64,000 bases of DNA from Clitoria ternatea (Eukaryota; Streptophyta; Magnoliopsida; Fabales; Fabaceae). Made by a program: the position numbers and the translations under genes. The stretch is from NCBI GenBank assembly GCA_037962975.1, contig CM075676.1:49028001-49092000 (forward strand), given 5' to 3'. Positions 44,154-56,234 of the stretch are shown piece after piece. Each line of letters starts with the position of its first letter. The stretch's first letter is position 1. The notes beneath the pieces were generated by a model, which was given only the letters and a program-made list of their open reading frames with translations, had not been told where the DNA came from and made no database searches.

Positions 44154-45516
44154 CTACAGATATTTAGTTTTTTTTTGTTGAACTTTTGAACATGATTATA
44201 GAGATAATTGTGTTTATATCTAATATATAAACACCGTTTTTAAATAACTATGGTTATATCTTTTAAGTTTGCGCCTTTTTTCCATCATAATGTCTCGCAC
44301 GTTATTCAAAGTCTTTCTCTAAAACCTTGGTCCCCTCTTTCTCTCTATTTTCTCTCTTCGTCTTAGGTTACATTGTTGTTCCCGTTTCTACTCTAACACA
44401 TAAGTATACCTTTTCCCTGCATTGCTCATTATTGTTCTCATTATTTTGAAGTGTTTTTCCCGTTGTGAACTATGTTCTTATTCTAAGCCTTTCCTCTGTT
44501 TGTGAAGGTGTTTTCTAACACATTAGCTGTTCCCGTTCTTGTTCGTCGTCCTAACCGTGTCACCACGCTAACATTGTCTCCAACAAGTATGTAATGCTTC
44601 TCCCTCATTTTTGCTTTACAAAAAGAAAAGTGAAAACTTAAAATAATGATAGTATCTCTTGTTGTCAAGTGGGTGGCAATATGAGTACCCGTAGCTTTTA
44701 AAAAACTAGTTATCTTAGCCTTTGTTTTTCTACTCGACAAATAATAATAGTATCTCTTGCTATCAAGTGGGTGACAATGTGAATAATTGTAGCTTTTAAA
44801 AAAATAGTTATATTAGCCTTTGTTTCTATACTTGACAAATGATAATAGTATTTTGGATAACAATCAAAATAAACTAAAAATAATAATAGTATTTTGGATA
44901 ACAATCAAGACCATAACCCATCAAGAGTTGGTGGACTTGGCTTTAAAAATAAAAATCATAAGTTAGTGGAAAAATGAAAAACGAATCAAAATTTGCATGA
45001 CCTGTTGGAAGAAAATCATTTGATAAATGAAAATGATATTCATTTGCTTCTAATTTTATTGATTTAATTAACGCAAGTAGTTTAAAATTTATTTGCCTTG
45101 CATGAGTGAACTGTAGATTCCCTTTTAAGATTCGACCCAAATGGTAATTAAATTAATTAATTTCATCGTTTGTGTTAAATTTTGAATTGTCCATTTGGAC
45201 ATTTTTATACGTCATTGTTATGTACAAGTTAGGAATTATTTAAATTTTGATAAAGTTTCGATTAATTGCATTTTGTATTGTTCTCTGGGTGCATATTTGA
45301 TTGTGATTGAATTTGATGTCACCACCTTCATTTCGTGTACTTAGAGATCAATGCGAAATGCTATTGAAATGTTATTAAATTTTTAAAAGAGTCTGTACTT
45401 ATACGTAGTGATGAAGTATAGAAAAATGTTCATCCTGAATGGGTAGGACCACCACCTTTGTAAAAAAAGTGAGATTCATAGCAATGTTATCTTTATGTGT
45501 ATTGTAAACAGTTAGT
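44154..45516 (+). other. CACTA 5' region upstream of the transposase remnant
   Basis: Contains further subterminal phrases (CACCGTTTTTAAATAACTATGGTTATAT at the left) and a C/T-rich stretch at 44330-44470 that could be a leader. Short ORFs here have no recognisable domain. Confidence 0.4.
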
Positions 45517-46158
45517 ATGGATAAAAGTTGGATAACTGCATCACGCATAAGTGGAGATATGAGAGTGGAGTTGAATCATTCATAGAATTTGTAATACAAA
45601 ATGCTGAAGAGGTGAACAAAAGTTATTTTTGTCCTTGTGTAAAATGCTTAAACATGTGTCGACTAGAATTGGAATGGGTACAAGAACATCTACTGTGTGA
45701 TGATTTTCTTATGAGTTATACACATTGGATATGGCCCGGTGAAGATGTTGTTGTGCCATGTAGCACTTTTCAAACTGAAAGTTGAAGGTCTGCGCATGGC
45801 ATTGATGTCAACATGGATGACTAACTTGAGGATATGATTCATGATGCGAGGGTAGAAAGTTTTAAGAGCTCACGTATACATGACTCTGTTTGAGAATTAT
45901 GAGAAGCCCTTGTATCTGAACTACACCAAGTTCATGAGGTTGTCAGTAGTTTTATGATTGTTTAATTTAAAGGCGATAAATGAGTGGGCTGATAAAAGTT
46001 TCACTGAGTTGCTTAAGTTGTTGAAAGAAATGCTCCCAGTCGGTACACCTTGCCAAATCATAACTACGAGGCAAAGAAGGTTTTGTGTCCTATGGGTCAG
46101 GAGTATGAAAAGATTCATGCATGCCTAAATGATTGGGTACTATAACACAGGGAGTATG
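45517..46158 (+). pseudogene. CACTA (TNP2-type) transposase, N-terminal part
   Basis: ATG at 45517 starts MDKSWITASRIS, the usual beginning of En/Spm-type transposases. After a frameshift the transposase-associated domain follows (ESGVESFIEFVIQNAEEV, CPCVKCLN, then LCDDFLMSYTHWIWPGE). Further on (45970-46130) come the FTELLKLLKEMLP-like and KIHACLNDW segments that precede the catalytic domain. Frameshifts and stops mark it as dead. It is cut at 46158 by the minus-sense retroelement; the target duplication gtatg lies at 46154-46158. Confidence 0.75.
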
Positions 46159-49100
46159 TGTAACACCCCCTTATATACACGAGATATATATGTATTCTTC
46201 TTACTTTTAAAAAAAAAACTTTTAGAAAGATATACATATTTATCACTCTTTATCTCGTGTATACAAGGACGTATATACATCTGATTTCCTTTGAATATTG
46301 AAAGTAAAAAAAAAATTGTCTTTCAATATTTGTCCATAATGACAAAATAATTTATAGAAATCATAAGTGATAAATCATTACAATATTATATCCGAATGAA
46401 AGAGTTTATCAAAGTTTAACCTTTACCTTGTTACAATTATCTACTTGATATTGTAATAAGGCAAAATAAAACTAAACTATACCTCTACTACAAATGTGAA
46501 CAATCATTTCCTAGTCCTTGAACCATCGAGTTTTGAATCCTACTCTTGTCATATCTCTTCATCTAATCGATTGAGAATGAAACCACTTTATCCTCTTGTA
46601 ATTATATATCCTTCCATCTTGGACTGCTAGCTATATATCATATAACATATATTTTGGACACAAAAATTCAAACAAGAAGGAGTGAGAAACAAAATATAAT
46701 ATATTACAGATAAGACATAAGCATAAGGGTTTTCACAAACTAATATAGTAATATCAGTCATAATCTCATATACAATCAATTATGAATATAGGGTTTCCAC
46801 ATACATAACACTTATATTTTCATTCATAACCATCCATATAGAATGTCACAATCACATGAATGTTATGTAATGCTTATGCTACTGTCTCATTCAGTTTATG
46901 CATGTGGGCCCTTAAAGTTTTAGTTTGCACTGGGCCAACCAGGAGTTTACACTGTTTCATAAATTCTGGATAATAATAACATAAATGCCTTCATGGCATA
47001 TGAACAGCTCAACTGGCGTGGAAACACTTAGAGACTAGTCAGACTGAGAAAGTTTTTATTGTGAAAGTACCCGACACTAGGGAGCGACCCCAGGTCACCT
47101 GAAGCACCCTTTCACACTCTCTCATCCCAAGGCTCGCAATTAAGCCTCCTCTAATGTATCCTCGGTTTCTATAATCCGTCCCCAGGCAATATCACATCTC
47201 ATTTCTCTTTAATGATTCATGATGCATGAACTACTCGCATATTTAGTTGGTTAAGGCTTTTAGAAACTCAATTATTAAATACCATAAAGGTTCACAAAAT
47301 CATCACAATAAACTGTACATTTCCATAAGTTCTTCTTTGAACTTCTGTTATACTGAAATAATTTAGTACAGTCTTCAAATTCAGATCTTACCAAAATTGA
47401 GTTTCCAAGCCTTAAATATCTCAAAGCTTTCTCTTAAAAACCTTCATATATTTACATAATCTTTCTCAATTTGAATCTTAACTAGATTGAGTTTTTGAAA
47501 TCTCCACAAAATATTCTTTAGTTATTTCGTTGGGGAAAACCAAAATAATTTACTTTAAACTTCTAATTTCTAAAGAAAATAATTTAAAATCATTAACTAA
47601 GAATACTTAAAACTATAAAAATTTTCTTTAATTCAAGAATTAATTATCTCAACCTCTGATTTTCATAAAATAGCTTCCTTCTAATACTAGATTTTATTAT
47701 TGAGATTAAAAATAAAGTTAATAAAAATTATTTATAAGAAGAAATAAAAAAACTAAAATAATTACAAAATACTTTCTCTTGGAATAAAAATTTAAAGAGT
47801 AAGGTAAGAAAATTCTTACTGAGTTTTAACTTTCCGTCATGCTTGCTATATGCTCAAACTTCATATCACAAGATCATCAATCATTCATCAACCACAATCA
47901 AGTATAGTAATCTCATCAATCACAATCAAATATCATCAATCATAATTGAATATTATTAATCACAGTCTAATATTATAAATCACAATATCATTAATCGAAA
48001 TCAAATATAATTAATTATAATCAAGTCAAATCAACTAAATATCGCTTATAAATATAATTCAAATTTTTAATGGTTATTTAAATTAGTAGATTTGATTTTG
48101 AGTCCTTATAGTCCATTCCTCGCACAGGTCTATATAAGTCCATATATCCAGTCTTCGCATAGGTATAGTTCAGTCTAGACAGGTCATAATATTCCAAGTC
48201 CTTGCATAAGTTTAGTTCGATCCATATAGGATATAAAAATCCAAGTCCTTGCATAGGTTTAGTTCAGTCCGTATAAGTTATAATAATTCAGATCTATGTA
48301 TAGATATTTCAGAATAAGTTACACAGTATATTAAATTTATTATAAATTTTAAGTTGAGAAGTTATTACTTTATAATAATATTATTAAATTTAAAAGGAGT
48401 AAGGGACTCCTCCCTTTATTCTTATGTCTTTCATATTATATTTTTATCTCACTCCCCCTTACCTCTTGTATACCGATTCGTTATTGAAAATCCATGCGCG
48501 CCTCGTCTCCGAGTTCTAAAACATACCAATTTCATTTTAATATAATTACAAGATGAAAATTAAGATTACAACTTAAAATAAAAAAAATGGTAAATTTTGA
48601 ATAGTGAATAGTGAATAGTGAATAGTAAATCGTAAATAGTAACAGTAAATAGTAAAACGTGAATAGTAACAGTAAATAGTAAAACGTGAATAGTAACAGT
48701 AAATAGTAAATCGTGAATAGTAATGGTAAATAGTAACAGTAAATAGTAATTTACTATTTGAATAGTAATTTACTATTGAAATAGTAATTTACTATTGAAA
48801 TAGTGTTTACTATGCAGAATAGTAACTTAAAATAATATTATTTCCAGTATAATAACAGATTTCTAAAAACGATATAAAAATAACCCAAAAAATATAAAAG
48901 TGAAGTATTCTTACCTTAGGATTTTGGCAGAACCTTCTCTCCAAAAACTTTTCTTCTCTCTCTCACTTCCACCACTATCTCACTAGCACTACTATATTAA
49001 GAAAACTTAATCTGAAATTGTGAATTCTAAAGAAGAAATCCTTCGGTATTTATAGGAAAAAAATTTACTATGCATTCCATTATTTTAATATAAAAGTACT

Positions 49101-49966
49101 ATGCATTTTTGAATTTTTTATTCCAGGTTACTGTGCATCTTTTGAAAATTTCATACATGCACAGTGATTTGCATAGTAATTGTCGGCAAAATTATTAAGT
49201 CAAATAGTAACCCTTCACTCGGTATATTTTAAATATTCAAAATGAGTCCTTTTTGAAATTTAGCGATATTATATCAGTCCTCACTAATTTTATAATAAGT
49301 AATATAAAGCTGAAATTTTAAAAATCTAAAATTTTCTGTTAATAAAAATTTATTGATACGTTTCTAATTTTTTAACGATTAGAAAAAATCAAGATTTTTC
49401 TCAAACCGATAATTTTTAGATAAGTCTACTTGAAATGGATTTTAGAAAATTTTCTTATAATTTAACTTTACATTCTTGTAAATATTTTTAATTTTAAGCA
49501 ACTTTATATGAATTTAAAATTATTTAAAATATATTATTTTATTAAAATAATTCAAAATTTTCAAAAAATTCCAGAAAATCATAAATATTATGTAGATCAA
49601 AAAGTTTAAAAGAACCATAGTCTAATTCCTTCAAAATTTTATTTTAAAATTCTAATAAGAGTTAAATCTTAAATATGTAAAAAAAATAAAAATATAACAA
49701 CATAAAATAAAAATGGTGAATAACAAAGATATTAAAAATTCTTAATATAATTTTCTTAATTAGTGAATACTAATTAAGTCACTTTAAAATTCTCATTCAA
49801 AAATATTTTCATTTTATTATTATTATTATTAAAAAAAACAAATAATAAAAATATAAATACCAAAATTTTAAAAAAATGATAATAATAAACTAACTTATAG
49901 TAAGTATTTCTCAAGAAATATATATTAATATCTATTTCCTATTTGTGATGAAAATAGGATGTTACA
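46159..49966 (-). repeat. 3' LTR of the non-autonomous element
   Basis: 3808 bp. It includes the AATAGTAACAGTAAATAGTA tandem array (48596-48830) and a minus-strand TATAAATA at 49047-49054. The open frame at 48354 is spurious. Confidence 0.92.
48596..48830. repeat. GAATAGTAACAGTAAATAGT tandem array
   Basis: Degenerate repeats of about 10 and 27 bp, complementary in type to the array in solo LTR A. A second copy lies at 54858-55093 in the other LTR. Confidence 0.85.
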
Positions 49967-49983
49967 ACTCTACTCCCCTAAAA
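49967..49983 (-). other. Polypurine tract of the non-autonomous element
   Basis: The minus strand reads CTTTTAGGGGAGTAGAG immediately before the 3' LTR. Confidence 0.75.
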
Positions 49984-50339
49984 GAAATTTCGTCCTCGAA
50001 ATTTAATATTGTTAACAAATCTTACCATAGCTAAACTAACTGAACTGTTCTAAAATATATTTCTAGTTTCCTTGGCAATTGTGTACATTTTCCTTAACAT
50101 TGCCATTTATCTCTCTTTTTTTAATCTTATCTGTATTTTTTTCCTTAATTCAAAAATATTACTCGTCTTAATTTTGTCAACCATGCTCATCATAAATTGA
50201 TGGTTAACTCTAAACACCTCAATAATTACGTTTCTTAATCTATTAAAATCTTACTTAACATAATCCATAACATCTATTAATTAAAATTCCTACTCGTAAT
50301 ATAGTAAAATGGACTGCTAAGAATTAATTACTGGACAAC

Positions 50340-50398
50340 TAGCCGTTAGCAACTAGCCGTTGGACTAGCCGTTGGACTAGCCGTTTATGACCGTTGCA
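50340..50398 (-). promoter_or_regulatory. Cluster of five AACGG (MSA-like) sites
   Basis: CCGTT cores at 50343, 50357, 50369, 50381 and 50391 on the plus strand. Two (50354-50364 and 50366-50376; minus-strand TCCAACGGCTA) match the MSA consensus YCYAACGGYYA perfectly, and two more (50340-50350, 50388-50398) match at 10 of 11 positions. The cluster lies 20-80 bp upstream of the TATA box of the micropeptide ORF. MSA sites direct G2/M expression through MYB3R factors in plants. Confidence 0.55.
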
Positions 50399-50419
50399 AC
50401 TCTCCCTCCCTTGCTTGCT

Positions 50420-50426
50420 TATAAAT
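50420..50426 (+). promoter_or_regulatory. TATA box of the antisense micropeptide ORF
   Basis: TATAAAT in CTTATAAATTCTCATTCC, followed by a C/T-rich leader of about 80-100 nt free of ATG. Its surroundings resemble those of the Ogre micropeptide promoter (TGACCGTTG then TATAAAT then CCTAnCACA). Confidence 0.55.
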
Positions 50427-50532
50427 TCTCATTCCATTCTCGCTTCCTATCACAACTTCAAGGTTTCTTAGTTTCTCTCTTCTTTCTAATTTCTTCAATC
50501 TTTTTTTTTTTCAAGTACTATCATACTATTCG

Positions 50533-50682
50533 ATGGCTAACCTTCCTAGAAGTAAGGAAGAACGAAGTCGGGATGGACTACAAGTTGTGGTAACAAGTGC
50601 TTCACTTCTTATAATCGTTATGATTATTTCTCTAGTTTGGATAATTTTTGTATTGCCAAGACTCTTAGACCTCTATCTATGA
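50533..50682 (+). CDS. Single-pass membrane micropeptide (49 aa), antisense in the non-autonomous element
   Basis: ATG 50533, TGA 50680-50682. Residues 6-15 are RSKEERSRDG; residues 16-41 are hydrophobic (VVVTSASLLIIVMIISLVW, then IIFVL) and Pro42 follows, then a short RLLDLYL tail. One membrane helix is predicted with a charged N-terminal tail. Gapless alignment with the Ogre LTR ORF gives about 18 of 42 identities, concentrated in the charged motif and at Trp36-Ile37 and Pro42. It is transcribed opposite to the host element and lies close to its 3' LTR, the place where antisense additional ORFs of plant retroelements are known to occur. It has its own MSA cluster and TATA box. Function and family are not recognised. 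Confidence 0.5.
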   Translation: MANLPRSKEERSRDGLQVVVTSASLLIIVMIISLVWIIFVLPRLLDLYL

Positions 50683-52406
50683 TATACTAGATGTTCTATT
50701 TTATTTTCCTTAATGTAATCGTGTATAATAAATTATCCTAGTGAGAAAGGATAAATATGTCTTAGTCCATGTTGTACTAGTTAAATCCTTGTGGTCTTTG
50801 CTTCATGATAATCCAGAGTATGTAATCATTTCTTATTGTCTTCTATAATGAATCAAATATTCCTTAACTAAGTGATTACACATTCCATTATAATTGACTA
50901 CAACCATTACATATATTTGATAAATTCTCCAATCTTAAATGATCACAAATCACTACGTTGACTTAGAAATATTCACTTGAATATTTTTTTTTTTAGGTAA
51001 CTAAGACTTATGTAATCAATAAGTAAAGGTTCATATCTACTTCCTCATAGTTTACTAACACATTTCTTTATTTTAAATCTACAATGGTCATTACATAACA
51101 ATGATTTATATCATGTATATATATTCGTCGAACAAAATCGATGACTAAAAGAAAATAACTTGATAAACATGTATCATATTGTTAGGAATCACAAAAATAT
51201 TTTATGTCACAATTTCTAAATATTAAACCAATATCGATGTCTTCCAAAGATCTATAATGCTTATTTTAGGTCATTCATTGATATATTTATCACAATAAAT
51301 CAATTTAAAAAAAATTCAAAAATATATGGTTAATTACATTCGATGTCACAATCATAAAAGTTTCATTAATTCATATATTTACACACATAACCATCATATA
51401 TATTATTCAATCGTACACATCATAAATGAAAACTTCATCAAATCAAACAATAATTAACATATTTTATATGTCATACAAAAGAAGAATCAATACAAATAGC
51501 CAGAGATACAATTCCTAATATGATTATTTGTTATATCAAGCAAGTTATAAATTATCATATTTTTTCATAAAGTATACATCCACACATTTTTCTTTTCAAA
51601 ATATATCACCAAAGGAAAAACTATGATTCTATCTTAAAGAATTTGTTATACTAGTTTGGGATTACAACAGTTATTTACCCATTGGAATTCTAATTCACAC
51701 AAGTATCTCTTACAACTTCAAGGACATGGTAAGGAATATCCTAATAGAATTTATTGAGTTTATCTCCATTTCTCCATATACTACATTAACCCAAGGTTAA
51801 ATTCGTTGATCTTAACATCCTTCTTTTGACATGTCTTTCACTACTTAGTGCAAATCATTCGGGGTGATCAGTCCCGATAGTTTATAACTAAGTAGTCAAA
51901 GTCACGACAGCTCCAGTCTAGAATTCATACCAAAATATTTCTAAGAATTTTCTATTGTCTTATCTCCCTTGTTGTCTCATACCATATTGTAAAATAGGAA
52001 AATGTTAGAATATTTCACTATCACATATTAATCAGAGAATCAAACACCATACAATACATTTGGAATAAAAGGAAATAACTGCATTAGTTAATTTACCTTA
52101 TCATTCCACCATACATTAAGGCCTGTACTTAAACAATGTCAAGAAAGACTTCAGAATGGCCAGTTTCTGATAATCCCTGCAATAACATTTTTCAAGTAAC
52201 AGGCTATAAAGTTTTAACTTATACTTCTTATGAACTTAAAATTAGTTCCTTCTTTCTATACTCCTAATTTTTCTTCACTTACTTCTTACCATTTACTCTA
52301 ATAAAATTTCCTCTTTTCTCAACCATAAAATCTCTTGTCAAACTCAACCATCAGAGTACACTAACACGCTAGTAAGACCATACCACAAGCCGGTTTGGAT
52401 TGAACT
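50683..52406 (-). other. Internal non-coding region of the non-autonomous element
   Basis: AT-rich with stops in all frames. I see no gag, protease, RT or integrase motif. Confidence 0.6.
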
Positions 52407-52418
52407 GCTCTGATACCA
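52407..52418 (-). other. Primer binding site (tRNA-iMet) of the non-autonomous element
   Basis: The minus strand reads TGGTATCAGAGC, the standard initiator-Met primer site, three bases from the 5' LTR (starts 52422). Confidence 0.85.
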
Positions 52419-52421
52419 CTT

Positions 52422-55400
52422 TGTAACACCCCCTTATATACACGAGATATATATGTATTCTTCTTACTTTTAAAAAAAAAACTTTTAGAAAGATATACAT
52501 ATTTATCACTCTTTATCTCGTGTATACAAGGACGTATATACATCTGATTTCCTTTGAATATTGAAAGTAAAAAAAAAATTGTCTTTCAATATTTGTCCAT
52601 AATGACAAAATAATTTATAGAAATCATAAGTGATAAATCATTACAATATTATATCCGAATGAAAGAGTTTATCAAAGTTTAACCTTTACCTTGTTACAAT
52701 TATCTACTTGATATTGTAATAAGGCAAAATAAAACTAAACTATACCTCTACTACAAATGTGAACAATCATTTCCTAGTCCTTGAACCATCGAGTTTTGAA
52801 TCCTACTCTTGTCATATCTCTTCATCTAATCGATTGAGAATGAGACCACTTTATCCTCTTGTAATTATATATCCTTCCATCTTGGACTGCTAGCTATATA
52901 TCATATAACATATATTTTGGACACAAAAATTCAAACAAGAAGGAGTGAGAAACAAAATATAATATATTACAGATAAGACATAAGCATAAGGGTTTTCACA
53001 AACTAATATAGTAATATCAGTCATAATCTCATATACAATCAATTATGAATATAGGGTTTCCACATACATAACACTTATATTTTCATTCATAACCATCCAT
53101 ATAGAATGTCACAATCACATGAATGTTATGTAATGCTTATGCTACTGTCTCATTCAGTTTATGCATGTGGGCCCTTAAAGTTTTAGTTTGCACTGGGCCA
53201 ACCAGGAGTTTACACTGTTTCATAAATTCTGGATAATAATAACATAAATGCCTTCATGGCATATGAACAGCTCAACTGGCGTGGAAACACTTAGAGACTA
53301 GTCAGACTGAGAAAGTTTTTATTGTGAAAGTACCCGACACTAGGGAGCGACCCCAGGTCACCTGAAGCACCCTTTCACACTCTCTCATCCCAAGGCTCGC
53401 AATTAAGCCTCCTCTAATGTATCCTCGGTTTCTATAATCCGTCCCCAGGCAATATCACATCTCATTTCTCTTTAATGATTCATGATGCATGAACTACTCG
53501 CATATTTAGTTGGTTAAGGCTTTTAGAAACTCAATTATTAAATACCATAAAGGTTCACAAAATCATCACAATAAACTGTACATTTCCATAAGTTCTTCTT
53601 TGAACTTCTGTTATACTGAAATAATTTAGTACAGTCTTCAAATTCAGATCTTACCAAAATTGAGTTTCCAAGCCTTAAATATCTCAAAGCTTTCTCTTAA
53701 AAACCTTCATATATTTACATAATCTTTCTCAATTTGAATCTTAACTAGATTGAGTTTTTGAAATCTCCACAAAATATTCTTTAGTTATTTCGTTGGGGAA
53801 AACCAAAATAATTTACTTTAAACTTCTAATTTCTAAAGAAAATAATTTAAAATCATTAACTAAGAATACTTAAAACTATAAAAATTTTCTTTAATTCAAG
53901 AATTAATTATCTCAACCTCTGATTTTCATAAAATAGCTTCCTTCTAATACTAGATTTTATTATTGAGATTAAAAATAAAGTTAATAAAAATTATTTATAA
54001 GAAGAAATAAAAAAACTAAAATAATTACAAAATACTTTCTCTTGGAATAAAAATTTAAAGAGTAAGGTAAGAAAATTCTTACTGAGTTTTAACTTTCCGT
54101 CATGCTTGCTATATGCTCAAACTTCATATCACAAGATCATCAATCATTCATCAACCACAATCAAGTATAGTAATCTCATCAATCACAATCAAATATCATC
54201 AATCATAATTGAATATTATTAATCACAGTCTAATATTATAAATCACAATATCATTAATCGAAATCAAATATAATTAATTATAATCAAGTCAAATCAACTA
54301 AATATCGCTTATAAATATAATTCAAATTTTTAATGGTTATTTAAATTAGTAGATTTGATTTTGAGTCCTTATAGTCCATTCCTCGCACAGGTCTATATAA
54401 GTCCATATATCCAGTCTTCGCATAGGTATAGTTCAGTCTAGACAGGTCATAATATTCCAAGTCCTTGCATAAGTTTAGTTCGATCCATATAGGATATAAA
54501 AATCCAAGTCCTTGCATAGGTTTAGTTCAGTCCGTATAAGTTATAATAATTCAGATCTATGTATAGATATTTCAGAATAAGTTACACAGTATATTAAATT
54601 TATTATAAATTTTAAGTTGAGAAGTTATTACTTTATAATAATATTATTAAATTTAAAAGGAGTAAGGGACTCCTCCCTTTATTCTTATGTCTTTCATATT
54701 ATATTTTTATCTCACTCCCCCTTACCTCTTGTATACCGATTCGTTATTGAAAATCCATGCGCGCCTCGTCTCCGAGTTCTAAAACATACCAATTTCATTT
54801 TAATATAATTACAAGATGAAAATTAAGATTACAACTTAAAATAAAAAAAATGGTAAATTTTGAATAGTGAATAGTGAATAGTGAATAGTAAATCGTAAAT
54901 AGTAACAGTAAATAGTAAAACGTGAATAGTAACAGTAAATAGTAAAACGTGAATAGTAACAGTAAATAGTAAATCGTGAATAGTAATGGTAAATAGTAAC
55001 AGTAAATAGTAATTTACTATTTGAATAGTAATTTACTATTGAAATAGTAATTTACTATTGAAATAGTGTTTACTATGCAGAATAGTAACTTAAAATAATA
55101 TTATTTCCAGTATAATAACAGATTTCTAAAAACGATATAAAAATAACCCAAAAAATATAAAAGAGAAGTATTCTTACCTTAGGATTTTGGCAGAACCTTC
55201 TCTCCAAAAACTTTTCTTCTCTCTCTCACTTCCACCACTATCTCACTAGCACTACTATATTAAGAAAACTTAATCTGAAATTGTGAATTCTAAAGAAGAA
55301 ATCCTTCGGTATTTATAGGAAAAAAATTTACTATGCATTCCATTATTTTAATATAAAAGTACTATGCATTTTTGAATTTTTTATTCCAGGTTACTGTGCA

Positions 55401-56229
55401 TCTTTTGAAAATTTCATACATGCACAGTGATTTGCATAGTAATTGTCGGCAAAATTATTAAGTCAAATAGTAACCCTTCACTCGGTATATTTTAAATATT
55501 CAAAATGAGTCCTTTTTGAAATTTAGCGATATTATATCAGTCCTCACTAATTTTATAATAAGTAATATAAAGCTGAAATTTTAAAAATCTAAAATTTTCT
55601 GTTAATAAAAATTTATTGATACGTTTCTAATTTTTTAACGATTAGAAAAAATCAAGATTTTTCTCAAACCGATAATTTTTAGATAAGTCTACTTGAAATG
55701 GATTTTAGAAAATTTTCTTATAATTTAACTTTACATTCTTGTAAATATTTTTAATTTTAAGCAACTTTATATGAATTTAAAATTATTTAAAATATATTAT
55801 TTTATTAAAATAATTCAAAATTTTCAAAAAATTCCAGAAAATCATAAATATTATGTAGATCAAAAAGTTTAAAAGAACCATAGTCTAATTCCTTCAAAAT
55901 TTTATTTTAAAATTCTAATAAGAGTTAAATCTTAAATATGTAAAAAAAATAAAAATATAACAACATAAAATAAAAATGGTGAATAACAAAGATATTAAAA
56001 ATTCTTAATATAATTTTCTTAATTAGTGAATACTAATTAAGTCACGTTAAAATTCTCATTCAAAAATATTTTCATTTTATTATTATTATTATTAAAAAAA
56101 ACAAATAATAAAAATATAAATACCAAAATTTTAAAAAAATGATAATAATAAACTAACTTATAGTAAGTATTTCTCAAGAAATATATATTAATATCTATTT
56201 CCTATTTGTGATGAAAATAGGATGTTACA
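52422..56229 (-). repeat. 5' LTR of the non-autonomous element
   Basis: 3808 bp, about 99.9 percent identical to the other LTR. The minus-strand TATAAATA is at 55310-55317. Confidence 0.92.
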
Positions 56230-56234
56230 GTATG

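Larger units (their letters stand above)
46159..56229 (-). mobile_element. Non-autonomous LTR retroelement (LARD-like), very young
   Basis: LTRs 46159-49966 and 52422-56229 (3808 bp each), TSD gtatg (46154-46158, 56230-56234). Minus sense is shown by a tRNA-iMet PBS at 52407-52418 and a polypurine tract at 49967-49983. The internal region is only 2455 bp and encodes no gag or pol. I saw three base differences between the LTRs (near 46577, 48901 and 49785 against their partners), about 0.1 percent, so insertion was very recent. The TTCGAGGACGAAATTTCTTT block before the PPT is like that of Tekay/Del-type gypsy elements. The LTR family is shared with solo LTRs A and B. Confidence 0.92.
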
